A stretch of DNA of 25,207 nucleotides, taken from positions 1 through 25,207 of the forward strand of contig JBDRZZ010000024.1 of assembly GCA_039804165.1 (NCBI GenBank), read 5' to 3'. The stretch comes from a candidate division WOR-3 bacterium (GTDB lineage: Bacteria; Hydrothermota; UBA3072). Position 1 is the stretch's first letter. Each line of letters begins with the position of its first letter. Below are positions 7,964 to 15,818 of the stretch, piece by piece. The translations under genes were made by a program, and so were the position numbers. Below the pieces are notes generated by a model that was given only the letters and a program-made list of their open reading frames with translations, was not told the origin of the DNA and did no database searches.

Positions 7964-8560
7964 ATGGCTGTAATTAAATATGCATCAAGAGAAATTGTTT
8001 GTAAGATTGTTTATTATGGACCTGGAAGGGCGGGAAAGACTACCAATGTTAAATACATTTTTTCAAAAATTCCAGAGGACAGAAAATCTGATATTATTTC
8101 AATGGCAACTAAGCAAGATAGGACATTATTCTTTGACTTTATGCCAGTAGATCTTGGTACTTTTAAAAACTTCAATACAAGGCTACAAGTGTATACGGTT
8201 CCAGGACAGGTTATCTATGATTCTACAAGGAAACTGGTTTTAAGAGGAGCTGATGGAGTTGTATTTGTTGCTGATTCTCTTAGAAGTAGAATGGAAGATA
8301 ATATATGGAGTTGGGAAAATTTGATTGAGAATCTGAAAGAGAATAATATCAATATCGAAGAAATTCCTATAATTATAGAATATAATAAGAGAGATTTAGA
8401 AGATATAGCCTCTATAGAAGAATTGGAAGCGCAATTGAATCCTGATCATTATCCTTCTTTTCCTTCTATTGCTACAACCGGAGAAGGGATAATAGAGGTT
8501 TTTAAGGCTATTGGAGTTGAAGTTTTAAAGTCTGTTAAGATTAAACTTGGAGAAGAATAA
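7964..8560 (+). CDS. mglA: MglA-type Ras-like GTPase (motility polarity)
   Basis: A small GTPase of the family that sets the leading pole in gliding and twitching bacteria such as Myxococcus and Thermus. Its 198 residues are typical. The P-loop is GPGRAGKTT (19-27). Switch 2 carries TVPGQ (78-82), a hallmark of bacterial MglA in place of the eukaryotic DxxG. The specificity motif NKRD is at 141-144, and LRGADGVVFVADS (93-105) is near-identical to the family pattern. The ATG is 29 nt after accC with a weak AGAGG. No MglB/roadblock GAP gene is in the window. The next gene abuts directly and encodes an unusual ATPase, a plausible partner. Confidence 0.93.
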   Translation: MAVIKYASREIVCKIVYYGPGRAGKTTNVKYIFSKIPEDRKSDIISMATKQDRTLFFDFMPVDLGTFKNFNTRLQVYTVPGQVIYDSTRKLVLRGADGVVFVADSLRSRMEDNIWSWENLIENLKENNINIEEIPIIIEYNKRDLEDIASIEELEAQLNPDHYPSFPSIATTGEGIIEVFKAIGVEVLKSVKIKLGEE

Positions 8561-9745
8561 TTGAAAGAGATAATTTATTCTAAATTTAATATTGCAGCTA
8601 TTAAGGCTATAAGAAAAGCTCTAATGGGAAGGGAGGTAAATCCTCTTTTTATATATGGACCTTCGGGTTCAGGTAAGAGTTTTCTTGTTGAAAATATGCA
8701 AGAGGAATTTAAAGGTAAATCAAAACTTGTCGAGGCAGAGGATATTAATCCTAGTCTTTTAGAAGAGTGTAAAGAAATTAATTTACTTATAATTGAAGAT
8801 CTTGAGACTATACCTACCACAAAAGTTATAATGGATATTCTTTTTGATTTACTTAGAGAGTTTACGGAAAATGAGAATAAACAAATAGTCCTTACAGCAA
8901 ATCGTCACCCAAAAGGTTTGAATTTGCCTGAAAGAATAATGGCTAAGATTGAAATTGGTGTTACGGTTCCCATAAAGGAGTTTGATCCTTTTTCTAAGAA
9001 AAAAGTTATTGAAATCCTTGGTAAAGGTTTGCCTAAGACCTTCTTAGCAAAGCTTGAGAAAAAAGACATAAGGACAATGAGTCAAGCGATAGGAGCTGTA
9101 AAAAAAGTTAGGCTATTTGGATATGTCCCTGATGAGAGGGATGAATTAAGAGAAGAAAAGGAGAAAGAAAAAGAAGAGGTAAGAAAGAAAGAGGAAATAA
9201 AAAAACAAGTGGGAGAATTTGAGAAATTTATTCAAGAGGTAAAAAAGGGATTTCCTGAAGAGATTGTTGAGACAGAAAAGGCAGAGATTTTGCGAGATGA
9301 GTATAGGGCTAAGATGTTTGTTTGGGAAATGAAAGGTTTTAACACCGATAGGATAAAAAAAGTTATAGATAAAGAGTTGGATTTACTAACCGGAGAATTT
9401 GTTTCTTATACAACAGACATTCAGAGATTGATAGAGTTACAGAAAAGGTATGGTATGCTAGCAATAGATAATCTTATAAAGAATGGGATTCTTAAGGAAG
9501 AAGAGAAGAAAGAAATAGAAGCTAGTCTTTTTAATCCCGATAAGGTTGAATGGCTTACAAAAACAATTGAGAAATTAGAAGAAGAAGAGGATAGTTTGGC
9601 GGAGAAGGTTCATAGAAGGCTTGAGATTTCAAGAAGGAAGTCTCTTGGGGGAAGGAAACTTTCGAAAGAGAAAATGGAGAATTTGGTTAAAATATTATCT
9701 ATTAACTTACAAGATGAAAGTTTTAGGCTTTTAGAGGATTTTTAA
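8561..9745 (+). CDS. DnaA/Hda-like AAA+ ATPase with a coiled-coil C-terminal region
   Basis: A 394-residue protein of unknown role. Residues 1-185 resemble the DnaA domain III/Hda AAA+ core: Walker A GPSGSGKS (33-40), Walker B NLLIIEDLE (74-82), a sensor-like LTANRHPKGL (111-120) and LPERIMAKIEIG (122-133), which matches the DnaA arginine-containing segment. The DnaA helix-turn-helix domain IV is absent, so it is not a replication initiator. Residues 193-230 are a highly charged Lys/Glu coiled coil. The rest is helical with a WEMKGFNTDRIKK motif (255-267) and no family I recognise. The start is TTG at 8561, directly after the mglA stop, with GGAG at 8549-8552. Adjacency to mglA suggests a scaffold or localisation factor for motility (inference). 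Confidence 0.75.
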   Translation: MKEIIYSKFNIAAIKAIRKALMGREVNPLFIYGPSGSGKSFLVENMQEEFKGKSKLVEAEDINPSLLEECKEINLLIIEDLETIPTTKVIMDILFDLLREFTENENKQIVLTANRHPKGLNLPERIMAKIEIGVTVPIKEFDPFSKKKVIEILGKGLPKTFLAKLEKKDIRTMSQAIGAVKKVRLFGYVPDERDELREEKEKEKEEVRKKEEIKKQVGEFEKFIQEVKKGFPEEIVETEKAEILRDEYRAKMFVWEMKGFNTDRIKKVIDKELDLLTGEFVSYTTDIQRLIELQKRYGMLAIDNLIKNGILKEEEKKEIEASLFNPDKVEWLTKTIEKLEEEEDSLAEKVHRRLEISRRKSLGGRKLSKEKMENLVKILSINLQDESFRLLEDF

Positions 9746-9746
9746 T

Positions 9747-11321
9747 ATGCCTATAAAAGGTTCTCTTTCAGACATTTCAATTATGGATCTCTTACAAATG
9801 CTTCATTTGGGGAGTAAGACGGGAGAACTTGCTATAACAAACGAAGAGAATCTTGTATATCTTTACTTAGAAGGAGGGAATCTTACCCATATTCATTGGA
9901 TGAATAGGAAAGATAGATTAGGGTCTATTCTTTTAGAGAATGGAGTAATTAATGAAGAACAGTTAAAAGAAGCTTTAGAGCTCCAAAAAGAAAAAAAGAA
10001 TGTTCCTCTTGGAGAAATTCTTTTAGAATTAAATTTAATAGATAAAGGAACATTAGCAGAATATATAAAGAAACAGATGAGAGACACCATAATAGAGCTA
10101 TCAGGATGGACAAAAGGATATTTTGTTTTTGAAGCACGAGAATCCTGTCAAACCGAAGGTTTACCAGTTTCTATTAGGATAGATGATGTTCTCCTTGAAT
10201 CTGCCGCATTTAAAGATGAATTGGCTGCCTCTTCTTTGCCGGATAAGAATTCAATACTCGTGATTTCTCCTGAGTTTAAGGATCTTTCTACTCTAACAGA
10301 AGAAGAGAGAATGGTTTTAAATAAAGTAGATGGAGAGAAAAATCTTTCTTCTCTTATAAGTGTTATTCCTATAGAAGAGTTCAAAACATTAAAAATTCTT
10401 TCTGATTTGTTGAAGAAAGGGGTTTTGAAGGAGTTAAAGGTTGAAAAGGAGTCTCTTATAAAAGAGAGAGAAAAAATAGAAGAGCATAGGAACTTAGGAG
10501 TTGCTTTTGTTAAGATAGGAATGTTAAATGAGGCTTTGAGAGAGTTTAATAGGATTCTTGAATTAACTCCAAATGATTCTGAAGCCCTATTTTACAAAGG
10601 AATAATAAATTTTAAGATGGGTGAACTTGATGAAGCTGAGAGGTTATTTAAAGAGAGCTTAAAGTCTAATATTAGAGCTTCAACGTTGAATAATCTTTAT
10701 TTAATAAATGAGCTTAAAGGAAATACTGAGGTTGCTTTAGATTATTTATCTCAAGCTTTAAAAATAGAAGAAAGTAATGAGAAAATTCTTCTAAATAAGG
10801 CCATTATATATTTAAAACTCAAAAAATATGACGAGGCTCTGGATATATTGAATGGAATTAAAGTTAAGAATCCTTATATAGAGTTTTATCGCAGTTACAT
10901 TATGATAAGAAAAGAGAATATTGAAGAAGCAATAAATATTTTAGAGGAAGGTCTATCAATGGCACCAGAATTTGGAGAATATTTCTATAATCTTGGTAAA
11001 TTGTATGAGTTTACAGGAGATGAGAAAAAGGCCGCCGAGATTTACCAAGAAGGATTAAAGTCGGATCCTAATTGTTTGGTTCTTTCTAAAGCACTAATTG
11101 ATTATTATTATAAAAATAAACTCTTTGATCTTTGTGAGGTAAAAATTGAAACTCTTATATCTGGAGGGGTGCAAGATTGGGAATTGTATTTTAAGAAAGG
11201 GAATATCCTTTATCAAAGGGGAAAAGCAAAAGAGGCGATTGAGTTATGGAAGAAAGCATTGGAATTGGATCCAGAAAATAAATTGATAAAGAGAACTATT
11301 GAACTTGCAAAGAAGGCATGA
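9747..11321 (+). CDS. DUF4388 (PATAN-type) protein with C-terminal TPR repeats
   Basis: It has 524 residues. The N-terminal part (about 1-130) has the DUF4388/PATAN layout: GSLSDISIMDLLQMLHLGSKTGELAI, then DRLGSILLENGVINEEQLKEAL and a GYFVFEA strand. A middle segment (about 165-245) looks winged-helix-like. From about 250 to the end there are seven or so TPR-type helical pairs (for example ALREFNRILELTPNDSEALF). DUF4388/PATAN domains occur in proteins tied to type IV pilus regulation and surface motility, for example PATAN response regulators in cyanobacteria. It is probably a cytoplasmic adaptor linking MglA, pilus motors or the chemosensory complex. It starts 1 nt after the DnaA-like gene and overlaps cheR by 4 nt. 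Confidence 0.8.
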   Translation: MPIKGSLSDISIMDLLQMLHLGSKTGELAITNEENLVYLYLEGGNLTHIHWMNRKDRLGSILLENGVINEEQLKEALELQKEKKNVPLGEILLELNLIDKGTLAEYIKKQMRDTIIELSGWTKGYFVFEARESCQTEGLPVSIRIDDVLLESAAFKDELAASSLPDKNSILVISPEFKDLSTLTEEERMVLNKVDGEKNLSSLISVIPIEEFKTLKILSDLLKKGVLKELKVEKESLIKEREKIEEHRNLGVAFVKIGMLNEALREFNRILELTPNDSEALFYKGIINFKMGELDEAERLFKESLKSNIRASTLNNLYLINELKGNTEVALDYLSQALKIEESNEKILLNKAIIYLKLKKYDEALDILNGIKVKNPYIEFYRSYIMIRKENIEEAINILEEGLSMAPEFGEYFYNLGKLYEFTGDEKKAAEIYQEGLKSDPNCLVLSKALIDYYYKNKLFDLCEVKIETLISGGVQDWELYFKKGNILYQRGKAKEAIELWKKALELDPENKLIKRTIELAKKA

Positions 11322-12106
11322 ATAAATTTGAGAATAGAGAAATTGAAGTAGTTTTTACAGCAATAAAAGATTTTTTAGATTTTGAACCGGAGAATTATAA
11401 GGAAAAACCTTTATTGAGAAGAATTCGTTATAGAATGAGGAAAGTGGGCGTTGAGAATTGGGAAGATTATGCTGAGTTAATTAAAACTAATGATGGAGAA
11501 AGAGAAAATCTTAAAAAAGCTCTAACTATAAATATTACGAGTTTCTTTAGAGATAAAAGTGTGTTTGAGACTCTTAAAAGTAAAATTCTTCCTTCTATTA
11601 AAGAACCTTCAATTTGGAGTGCAGGTTGTGCTAATGGTGCAGAACCTTATGCTATTGCAATTCTTTGTAAGGAGCTTAATCTTAAATGCTCAATTTTAGG
11701 AACAGATATTGATGAAGATTCTATAGAAATGGCTAGAAAAGGAGAATATGAGGAAATTGAACTTTTTGAGTTACCAATAAATTATAAAATAAAATATTTT
11801 GAAAAAATTGAAGGTAAATATAGAATCATTCCAGAAATTAAAAGCCTTGTAGAATATCAGGTTCTTGATTTAAAAGATGCAGATTTTGAAAATAAGTTTG
11901 ATTTAGTGGTTTGTAGAAATGTTCTTATATACCTTAAAAAGGAGTTTCAGGAAAAGATTCTTTTGACTTTCTGGAAAGCCTTAAGAGGAGATGGATTTTT
12001 AGTTCTTGGAAAGGTTGAGATGTTACCTGAGAGGTTAAGAGGTTTCTTCCATACAGTGGATTTAAGAGATAGAATTTATGTTAAGGGAAAAGGGATTGTT
12101 AGTTGA
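11318..12106 (+). CDS. cheR: Chemoreceptor glutamate methyltransferase CheR
   Basis: It methylates receptor glutamates using S-adenosylmethionine for sensory adaptation. It has 262 residues. The N-terminal helical domain includes RRIRYRMRKVG (34-44). The catalytic region has NITSFFRD (72-79), the SAM loop SAGCANGAEPYAIAI (101-115), the acidic strand end GTDID (128-132) and DLVVCRNVLIYL (195-206). The SAM loop differs from the common GCSTGEEPYS by an alanine in place of the first glutamate. Translation is coupled to the upstream DUF4388 gene by an ATGA overlap. The receptor substrate is presumably the MCP at 15802. Confidence 0.95.
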   Translation: MNKFENREIEVVFTAIKDFLDFEPENYKEKPLLRRIRYRMRKVGVENWEDYAELIKTNDGERENLKKALTINITSFFRDKSVFETLKSKILPSIKEPSIWSAGCANGAEPYAIAILCKELNLKCSILGTDIDEDSIEMARKGEYEEIELFELPINYKIKYFEKIEGKYRIIPEIKSLVEYQVLDLKDADFENKFDLVVCRNVLIYLKKEFQEKILLTFWKALRGDGFLVLGKVEMLPERLRGFFHTVDLRDRIYVKGKGIVS

Positions 12107-12560
12107 AGCTGGAAGTTTTAAGATAGCTTGTCCTCCAATGGTTCTTACAATAAATGGACTTGGTTCTTGTGTAGCAGTTGCTTTATACGATGTGAAGAAA
12201 AATTTAGGTGGAATGATTCATTTTATTCTTCCTGAAAATCCTGGGGATAAGAAGAAAGAAAAATATGCGGATTCTGGGATTCCTCTACTTTTAAATAAAT
12301 TAATAGAGGCTAAAGGGGAGAAGGAGAATATTGTTGCAAAAATGGTGGGAGGAGCAGTAATGTTTCCTAAATTTATAGAAGATGCAGAGAATTCTATAGG
12401 GAAGAGAAATGTAAGGAAAGCAAGAGAAATTCTTGAGAACCTTGGAATTAAAATTGTGGGAGAGGATACTGGGGGAGATTATGGAAGATCTGTGAGTTTT
12501 GAGTTAAGAAGTGGAAAGGTTTTCATAAGTTCATATAAAAATGGAGATAAGGTAATTTGA
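12078..12560 (+). CDS. cheD: Chemoreceptor glutamine deamidase CheD
   Basis: It converts specific receptor glutamines to glutamates and in some bacteria partners CheC. It has 160 residues from this ATG. The catalytic cysteine is C31 in GLGSCVAVALYD, the histidine is H48 in GGMIHFILPE, and T24 precedes the GLGSC motif. The ATG at 12078 overlaps cheR by 29 nt. A TTG at 12096, with AAGGG upstream, would shorten the overlap to 11 nt and fits the family's N-terminus almost as well, so the start is uncertain. No cheC or cheX is present in the window. Confidence 0.93.
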   Translation: MLREKGLLVEAGSFKIACPPMVLTINGLGSCVAVALYDVKKNLGGMIHFILPENPGDKKKEKYADSGIPLLLNKLIEAKGEKENIVAKMVGGAVMFPKFIEDAENSIGKRNVRKAREILENLGIKIVGEDTGGDYGRSVSFELRSGKVFISSYKNGDKVI

Positions 12561-13576
12561 TTGACGTTTTAGTTGTTGAAGATTCAGCTTTTATGAGAAA
12601 AGTTCTCTGCGAAATTTTAAATAGAGATCCTGAAATTAATGTTATTGATACGGCGGCAAATGGAATTGAAGGGGTTAGGAAAAGTATTCTACTTAAGCCA
12701 GATGTGATAACAATGGATGTTGAGATGCCTCATATGGATGGAATTGAAGCTGTAAAAGCAATAATGAGAGAAGCTCCAACTCCTATAATAATGATCTCTG
12801 CTTATACAAAAAAAGGAGCCCAGAAGACAATAGAAGCTCTTGTGGCTGGAGCTATTGATTTTGTTGAGAAACCTGGGGGGCCAATTTCTCTCAATTTAAG
12901 AGAAGTAAAGGATGAGATAATTAGAAAAGTGAAGATAGCCTCAGAGGTTAATCTAAAAGGAAGTAGAAAGAAAGGGGAAAAGATTAAATCAAATAAGGAA
13001 ATAAAAGGGGAGACTTTGGTTATAATAGCAGCTTCTGCAGGGGGGCCTAAAGTTATAAATTCAATATTTGAAAAGTTGCCCTCCAACTTCCCTGCTCCTA
13101 TAATTGTGGTTCAGCATATGCCAAAACTTTTTACAAAAGTTTTTGCGGAAAGGTTAAATGAAATTTCAGATTTGTCTGTTGTTGAAGGGAGGAATGGCGA
13201 TCTTCTTGAAAAGGGCAAAGCTTATATTGCTCCTGGTGATTTTCACCTTGAAATTACAGAGACAAGGAGGATAAAATTAAGCAAGGCTCCTCCAATTCAT
13301 GGAGTAAGACCTTCTGCTGATGTGACGATGAATTCTGCGGCAGAAAAATTTAATGGTAACATTGTTGGCGTTATTCTTTCTGGAATGGGGAAAGATGGAG
13401 CTATAGGGATAAGGAAGATTAGAAAAAGGGGAGGGTTCATAATTGCGCAAGACGAAGAGACTTCTATTGTTTTTGGAATGCCTAAGGTGGCTATTGAGAG
13501 CGGTTGCGTAGATTTAGTTCTACCATATTATGAAATTGCAGATAAATTAATTGAATTGGTCAAAGGAGATGTTTGA
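12557..13576 (+). CDS. cheB: Chemotaxis response regulator methylesterase CheB
   Basis: It removes methyl groups from receptors when phosphorylated. It has 339 residues. The receiver domain (1-115) has D54 as phosphoacceptor (VITMDVEMPHMDG) and K105 late. A basic linker follows (about 130-150). The methylesterase domain has S160 (AASAGGP), H187 (VVQHMP) and D280 (GMGKDG), the full catalytic triad. The start is TTG at 12557, overlapping the cheD stop by 4 nt (TTGA), giving IDVLVVEDSAFMRK. CheB needs a CheA kinase for activation, yet no cheA lies in this window. Confidence 0.95.
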   Translation: MIDVLVVEDSAFMRKVLCEILNRDPEINVIDTAANGIEGVRKSILLKPDVITMDVEMPHMDGIEAVKAIMREAPTPIIMISAYTKKGAQKTIEALVAGAIDFVEKPGGPISLNLREVKDEIIRKVKIASEVNLKGSRKKGEKIKSNKEIKGETLVIIAASAGGPKVINSIFEKLPSNFPAPIIVVQHMPKLFTKVFAERLNEISDLSVVEGRNGDLLEKGKAYIAPGDFHLEITETRRIKLSKAPPIHGVRPSADVTMNSAAEKFNGNIVGVILSGMGKDGAIGIRKIRKRGGFIIAQDEETSIVFGMPKVAIESGCVDLVLPYYEIADKLIELVKGDV

Positions 13577-14369
13577 AAAAATAAAAAATTTATTATTAGA
13601 GATTGAAAAAACCGGAGTAAAGGAAGAAAAGGAAGAGAGATTAAGGATGATCCTTTCTACGATAAAAACGATTAAACAAGAGCTCCTTGAGATAGAGAAA
13701 AAAGCGAAAGAGTTATTGGGAGAGAAAGAAAATAACTTTAAGGGAATGGTAAAAGAGACTATAGATTCAACTGATTTTATTAGGAAGATTCAATCGGCGA
13801 GAGTTAATATTACAACTTTGATAGATAAGGGATGGAATCTAATAGTTAGCGGAAAATATAAAGAGGCAGTGGAGACTCTTAATAAGGCAAGAAAAATGGA
13901 TTCTGAAAATACGAAAGTTTATAACCTCTTAGGTTGGGCTTATATAAATCTTGAGGAGTACGATAAAGCTTCTCTTATTTTTCAGGAAGTTTTAAAAATT
14001 GATCCTCATAACGAGATGGCCCAGGTGAATCTTGGCTATATTAGTTATAAAAAAGGTTTATATGGAGAAGCAATTGAGAAGCTTTCTTTAATAGAGAAAA
14101 ACGCAAAGGATAAACAAGCAGTTCTTTACGCCTTATTTTATCTTGGAGTTATGTATTACGAAAGAGAAATGCTTGATGATTCTATAGAATTTCTTAATAA
14201 AGCAATAAGTCTTGGACCAAATTTATATGAAGCTTATTATTATTTAGGGAAAGCTTATCAGAAGAAAGGCTTACCTAATCTTTGTTCTCAAATTTGGGAG
14301 AAGTTGATTAGTGTTAATAAATATAATGTCTGGGCACAAAAAGCGAGGCGTGAATTAGATGGTAAATGA
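13569..14369 (+). CDS. TPR-repeat protein with N-terminal coiled coil
   Basis: About 266 residues from the chosen ATG. Residues 1-65 are charged and helical (KEERLRMILSTIKTIKQELLEI), probably a coiled coil. From about 88 to the end there are four or five TPR units (for example AVETLNKARKMDSENTKVYN and SIEFLNKAISLGPNLYEAYY). It has no catalytic motif, no signal peptide and no membrane segment. The start is ambiguous: AAAGGAG abuts the ATG at 13569 with no spacer, and a TTG at 13551 would add six residues without an SD. It overlaps cheB by 8 nt and the next ATPase gene by 11 nt. It is likely a protein-protein adaptor of the motility cluster, with unknown partners. Confidence 0.8.
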   Translation: MFEKIKNLLLEIEKTGVKEEKEERLRMILSTIKTIKQELLEIEKKAKELLGEKENNFKGMVKETIDSTDFIRKIQSARVNITTLIDKGWNLIVSGKYKEAVETLNKARKMDSENTKVYNLLGWAYINLEEYDKASLIFQEVLKIDPHNEMAQVNLGYISYKKGLYGEAIEKLSLIEKNAKDKQAVLYALFYLGVMYYEREMLDDSIEFLNKAISLGPNLYEAYYYLGKAYQKKGLPNLCSQIWEKLISVNKYNVWAQKARRELDGK

Positions 14370-15159
14370 GTATTGGGGACTTTCTAAAAAACCTTTCTCT
14401 AATACTCCAGATTTAAATTTTATGTTTAATAGCAATGGATTTGAGGAAGGTTATGCAAGACTTCTTTATAATATAACTGAGATAAAAGGAGGGCTCACTC
14501 TTATTACAGGAGATGTTGGTTGTGGCAAAACTTATCTTGCAAATGCATTAAGAGAAAGTTTAAAAAAGCAAAATGCTCTCCCTTTTATAATAGGAAACCC
14601 AAAATTATCTTCAAATCAATTGATAAAAGTAATTCTGCAAAAAATAGGTATTGAAGAAATTCCAAGGTTTAAACTTGCAATATTAAACCTTTTAGAGAAA
14701 AAACTTGAAGAACTTAATAATAAGGGGATTATAGTTGTAGCTTTGATTGATGAAGCCCAGATTCTTTCCTTAGATGCTCTTAGAGAGGTGCGTCTTCTTC
14801 TTAACCTGGAGACTTCTCAGGAGAAGCTATTACATATTGTTTTGCTTGGTCAACCAGAATTAAAAAGAATAATAGATAGGGTTCCCCAACTAAAGCAAAG
14901 AGTTAACGTTCGTTTTCATCTTGAGCCTCTTTCGAAAGAAGAAACCAAAGCTTATGTTATTCATAGGCTTAAAGTGGCAGGAAGCGAAAGAGAGATATTT
15001 GAGGAAAGTAGCTTGGATAAGCTATATGAGGTGAGTAAGGGAATTCCAAGAGTTATAAATAATATTGCTCAAAATGCTCTTTTTGTGGCTGCGACCGAGA
15101 ATTTGAAGAAGATCCCTCCTGAGATAATAGAGGCTGTTGCTTTTGATTTGGAGGTCTAG
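14359..15159 (+). CDS. ExeA/GspA-like AAA+ ATPase
   Basis: A 266-residue ATPase of the ExeA (GspA) type, whose better-known members help assemble secretion or pilus machinery by acting with cell-wall-binding partners. The N-terminus EYWGLSKKPFSNTPDLNFMF matches the family's YWGL-kPF-tPD signature. Walker A is GDVGCGKT, Walker B is VVALIDEAQ, a sensor LLGQPEL follows, and the C-terminal lid contains GIPRVINNIAQNA. The usual ExeA C-terminal membrane anchor and peptidoglycan-binding domain are missing, so this is the bare soluble ATPase. Related ATPases also serve transposons (TniB), but no transposase is near. The start overlaps the TPR gene by 11 nt. Confidence 0.87.
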   Translation: MVNEYWGLSKKPFSNTPDLNFMFNSNGFEEGYARLLYNITEIKGGLTLITGDVGCGKTYLANALRESLKKQNALPFIIGNPKLSSNQLIKVILQKIGIEEIPRFKLAILNLLEKKLEELNNKGIIVVALIDEAQILSLDALREVRLLLNLETSQEKLLHIVLLGQPELKRIIDRVPQLKQRVNVRFHLEPLSKEETKAYVIHRLKVAGSEREIFEESSLDKLYEVSKGIPRVINNIAQNALFVAATENLKKIPPEIIEAVAFDLEV

Positions 15160-15818
15160 TGAAAAAAAAGAAGATAAGCTTTAAAAAAATATTATCACAA
15201 GAGAAATTAGAGCTTCCTAAAGAGAAATCTGAAAGAATAAAGCCGGAAAGGACTAAATTCGAAAGAAAGTTTTTTTCTGAAGGAAAGCTTATTAAAAAGA
15301 AGGATAAGGTTGAAGAAAAAGAAGTTCTTGAACCCTTAGTAAAAAAGAAAATTGAGAAAAAGAAAGAAGAGATAATGATTGTGAGAATAGGAGAGGAATA
15401 TTATGGAATTCCACTTTCAGATGTAGAGGAAATAAAAAAGGATTTAAGATTAACTAGCACCTCTCAGTCAGAGTTTCTTATTGGCATTGCAGAATTGAGA
15501 GACTCAATTATTCCAGTAGTAAATTCTTGGCAAATCTTAGGGTTAAAGATGGAAGGCGAGAGATTAAAAGATGCTTTTCCGGTTGTTGTTTTAAGAGTTT
15601 CTAACGAACTTGTGGGATTAGAAGTTTCTGAGATTGTAGAAATTGTGGAAATTTATGAGAATGAAATTTTGCCTTTACCAGATGTTTTTCCTCCTAATCT
15701 TTTCTCTGGCGGATATTCTTATAAATCCAAAATTGTGGGTGTTCTAAACATTGGCAATTTATTGAAAGGGAAACAAATTCAATCATTTAAGGAGAAATTA
15801 GATGAAACTATCAAATAA
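15159..15818 (+). CDS. cheW: CheW-type adaptor with basic N-terminal extension
   Basis: A 219-residue protein. Residues 1-72 are extremely lysine/glutamate rich and probably disordered. Residues about 73-208 form a CheW domain: MIVRIGEEYYGIPLSDVEEI, then FLIGIAELRDSIIPVVNSWQILGL, VVVLRVSNELVGLEVSEIVEI and the closing IVGVLNIGNLL. CheW couples receptors to the CheA kinase. The start is GTG at 15159 with GGAGG at 15150-15154. It overlaps the ATPase stop by 1 nt and the receptor gene by 17 nt. The long basic tail is not typical of CheW and may bind another partner or acidic lipids (inference). Confidence 0.9.
   Translation: MKKKKISFKKILSQEKLELPKEKSERIKPERTKFERKFFSEGKLIKKKDKVEEKEVLEPLVKKKIEKKKEEIMIVRIGEEYYGIPLSDVEEIKKDLRLTSTSQSEFLIGIAELRDSIIPVVNSWQILGLKMEGERLKDAFPVVVLRVSNELVGLEVSEIVEIVEIYENEILPLPDVFPPNLFSGGYSYKSKIVGVLNIGNLLKGKQIQSFKEKLDETIK

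Noticed and set aside
14359-15159. Transposon ATPase (TniB-like)
   Set aside because: The YWGL-KPF N-terminus fits ExeA, and there is no transposase or terminal repeat nearby.
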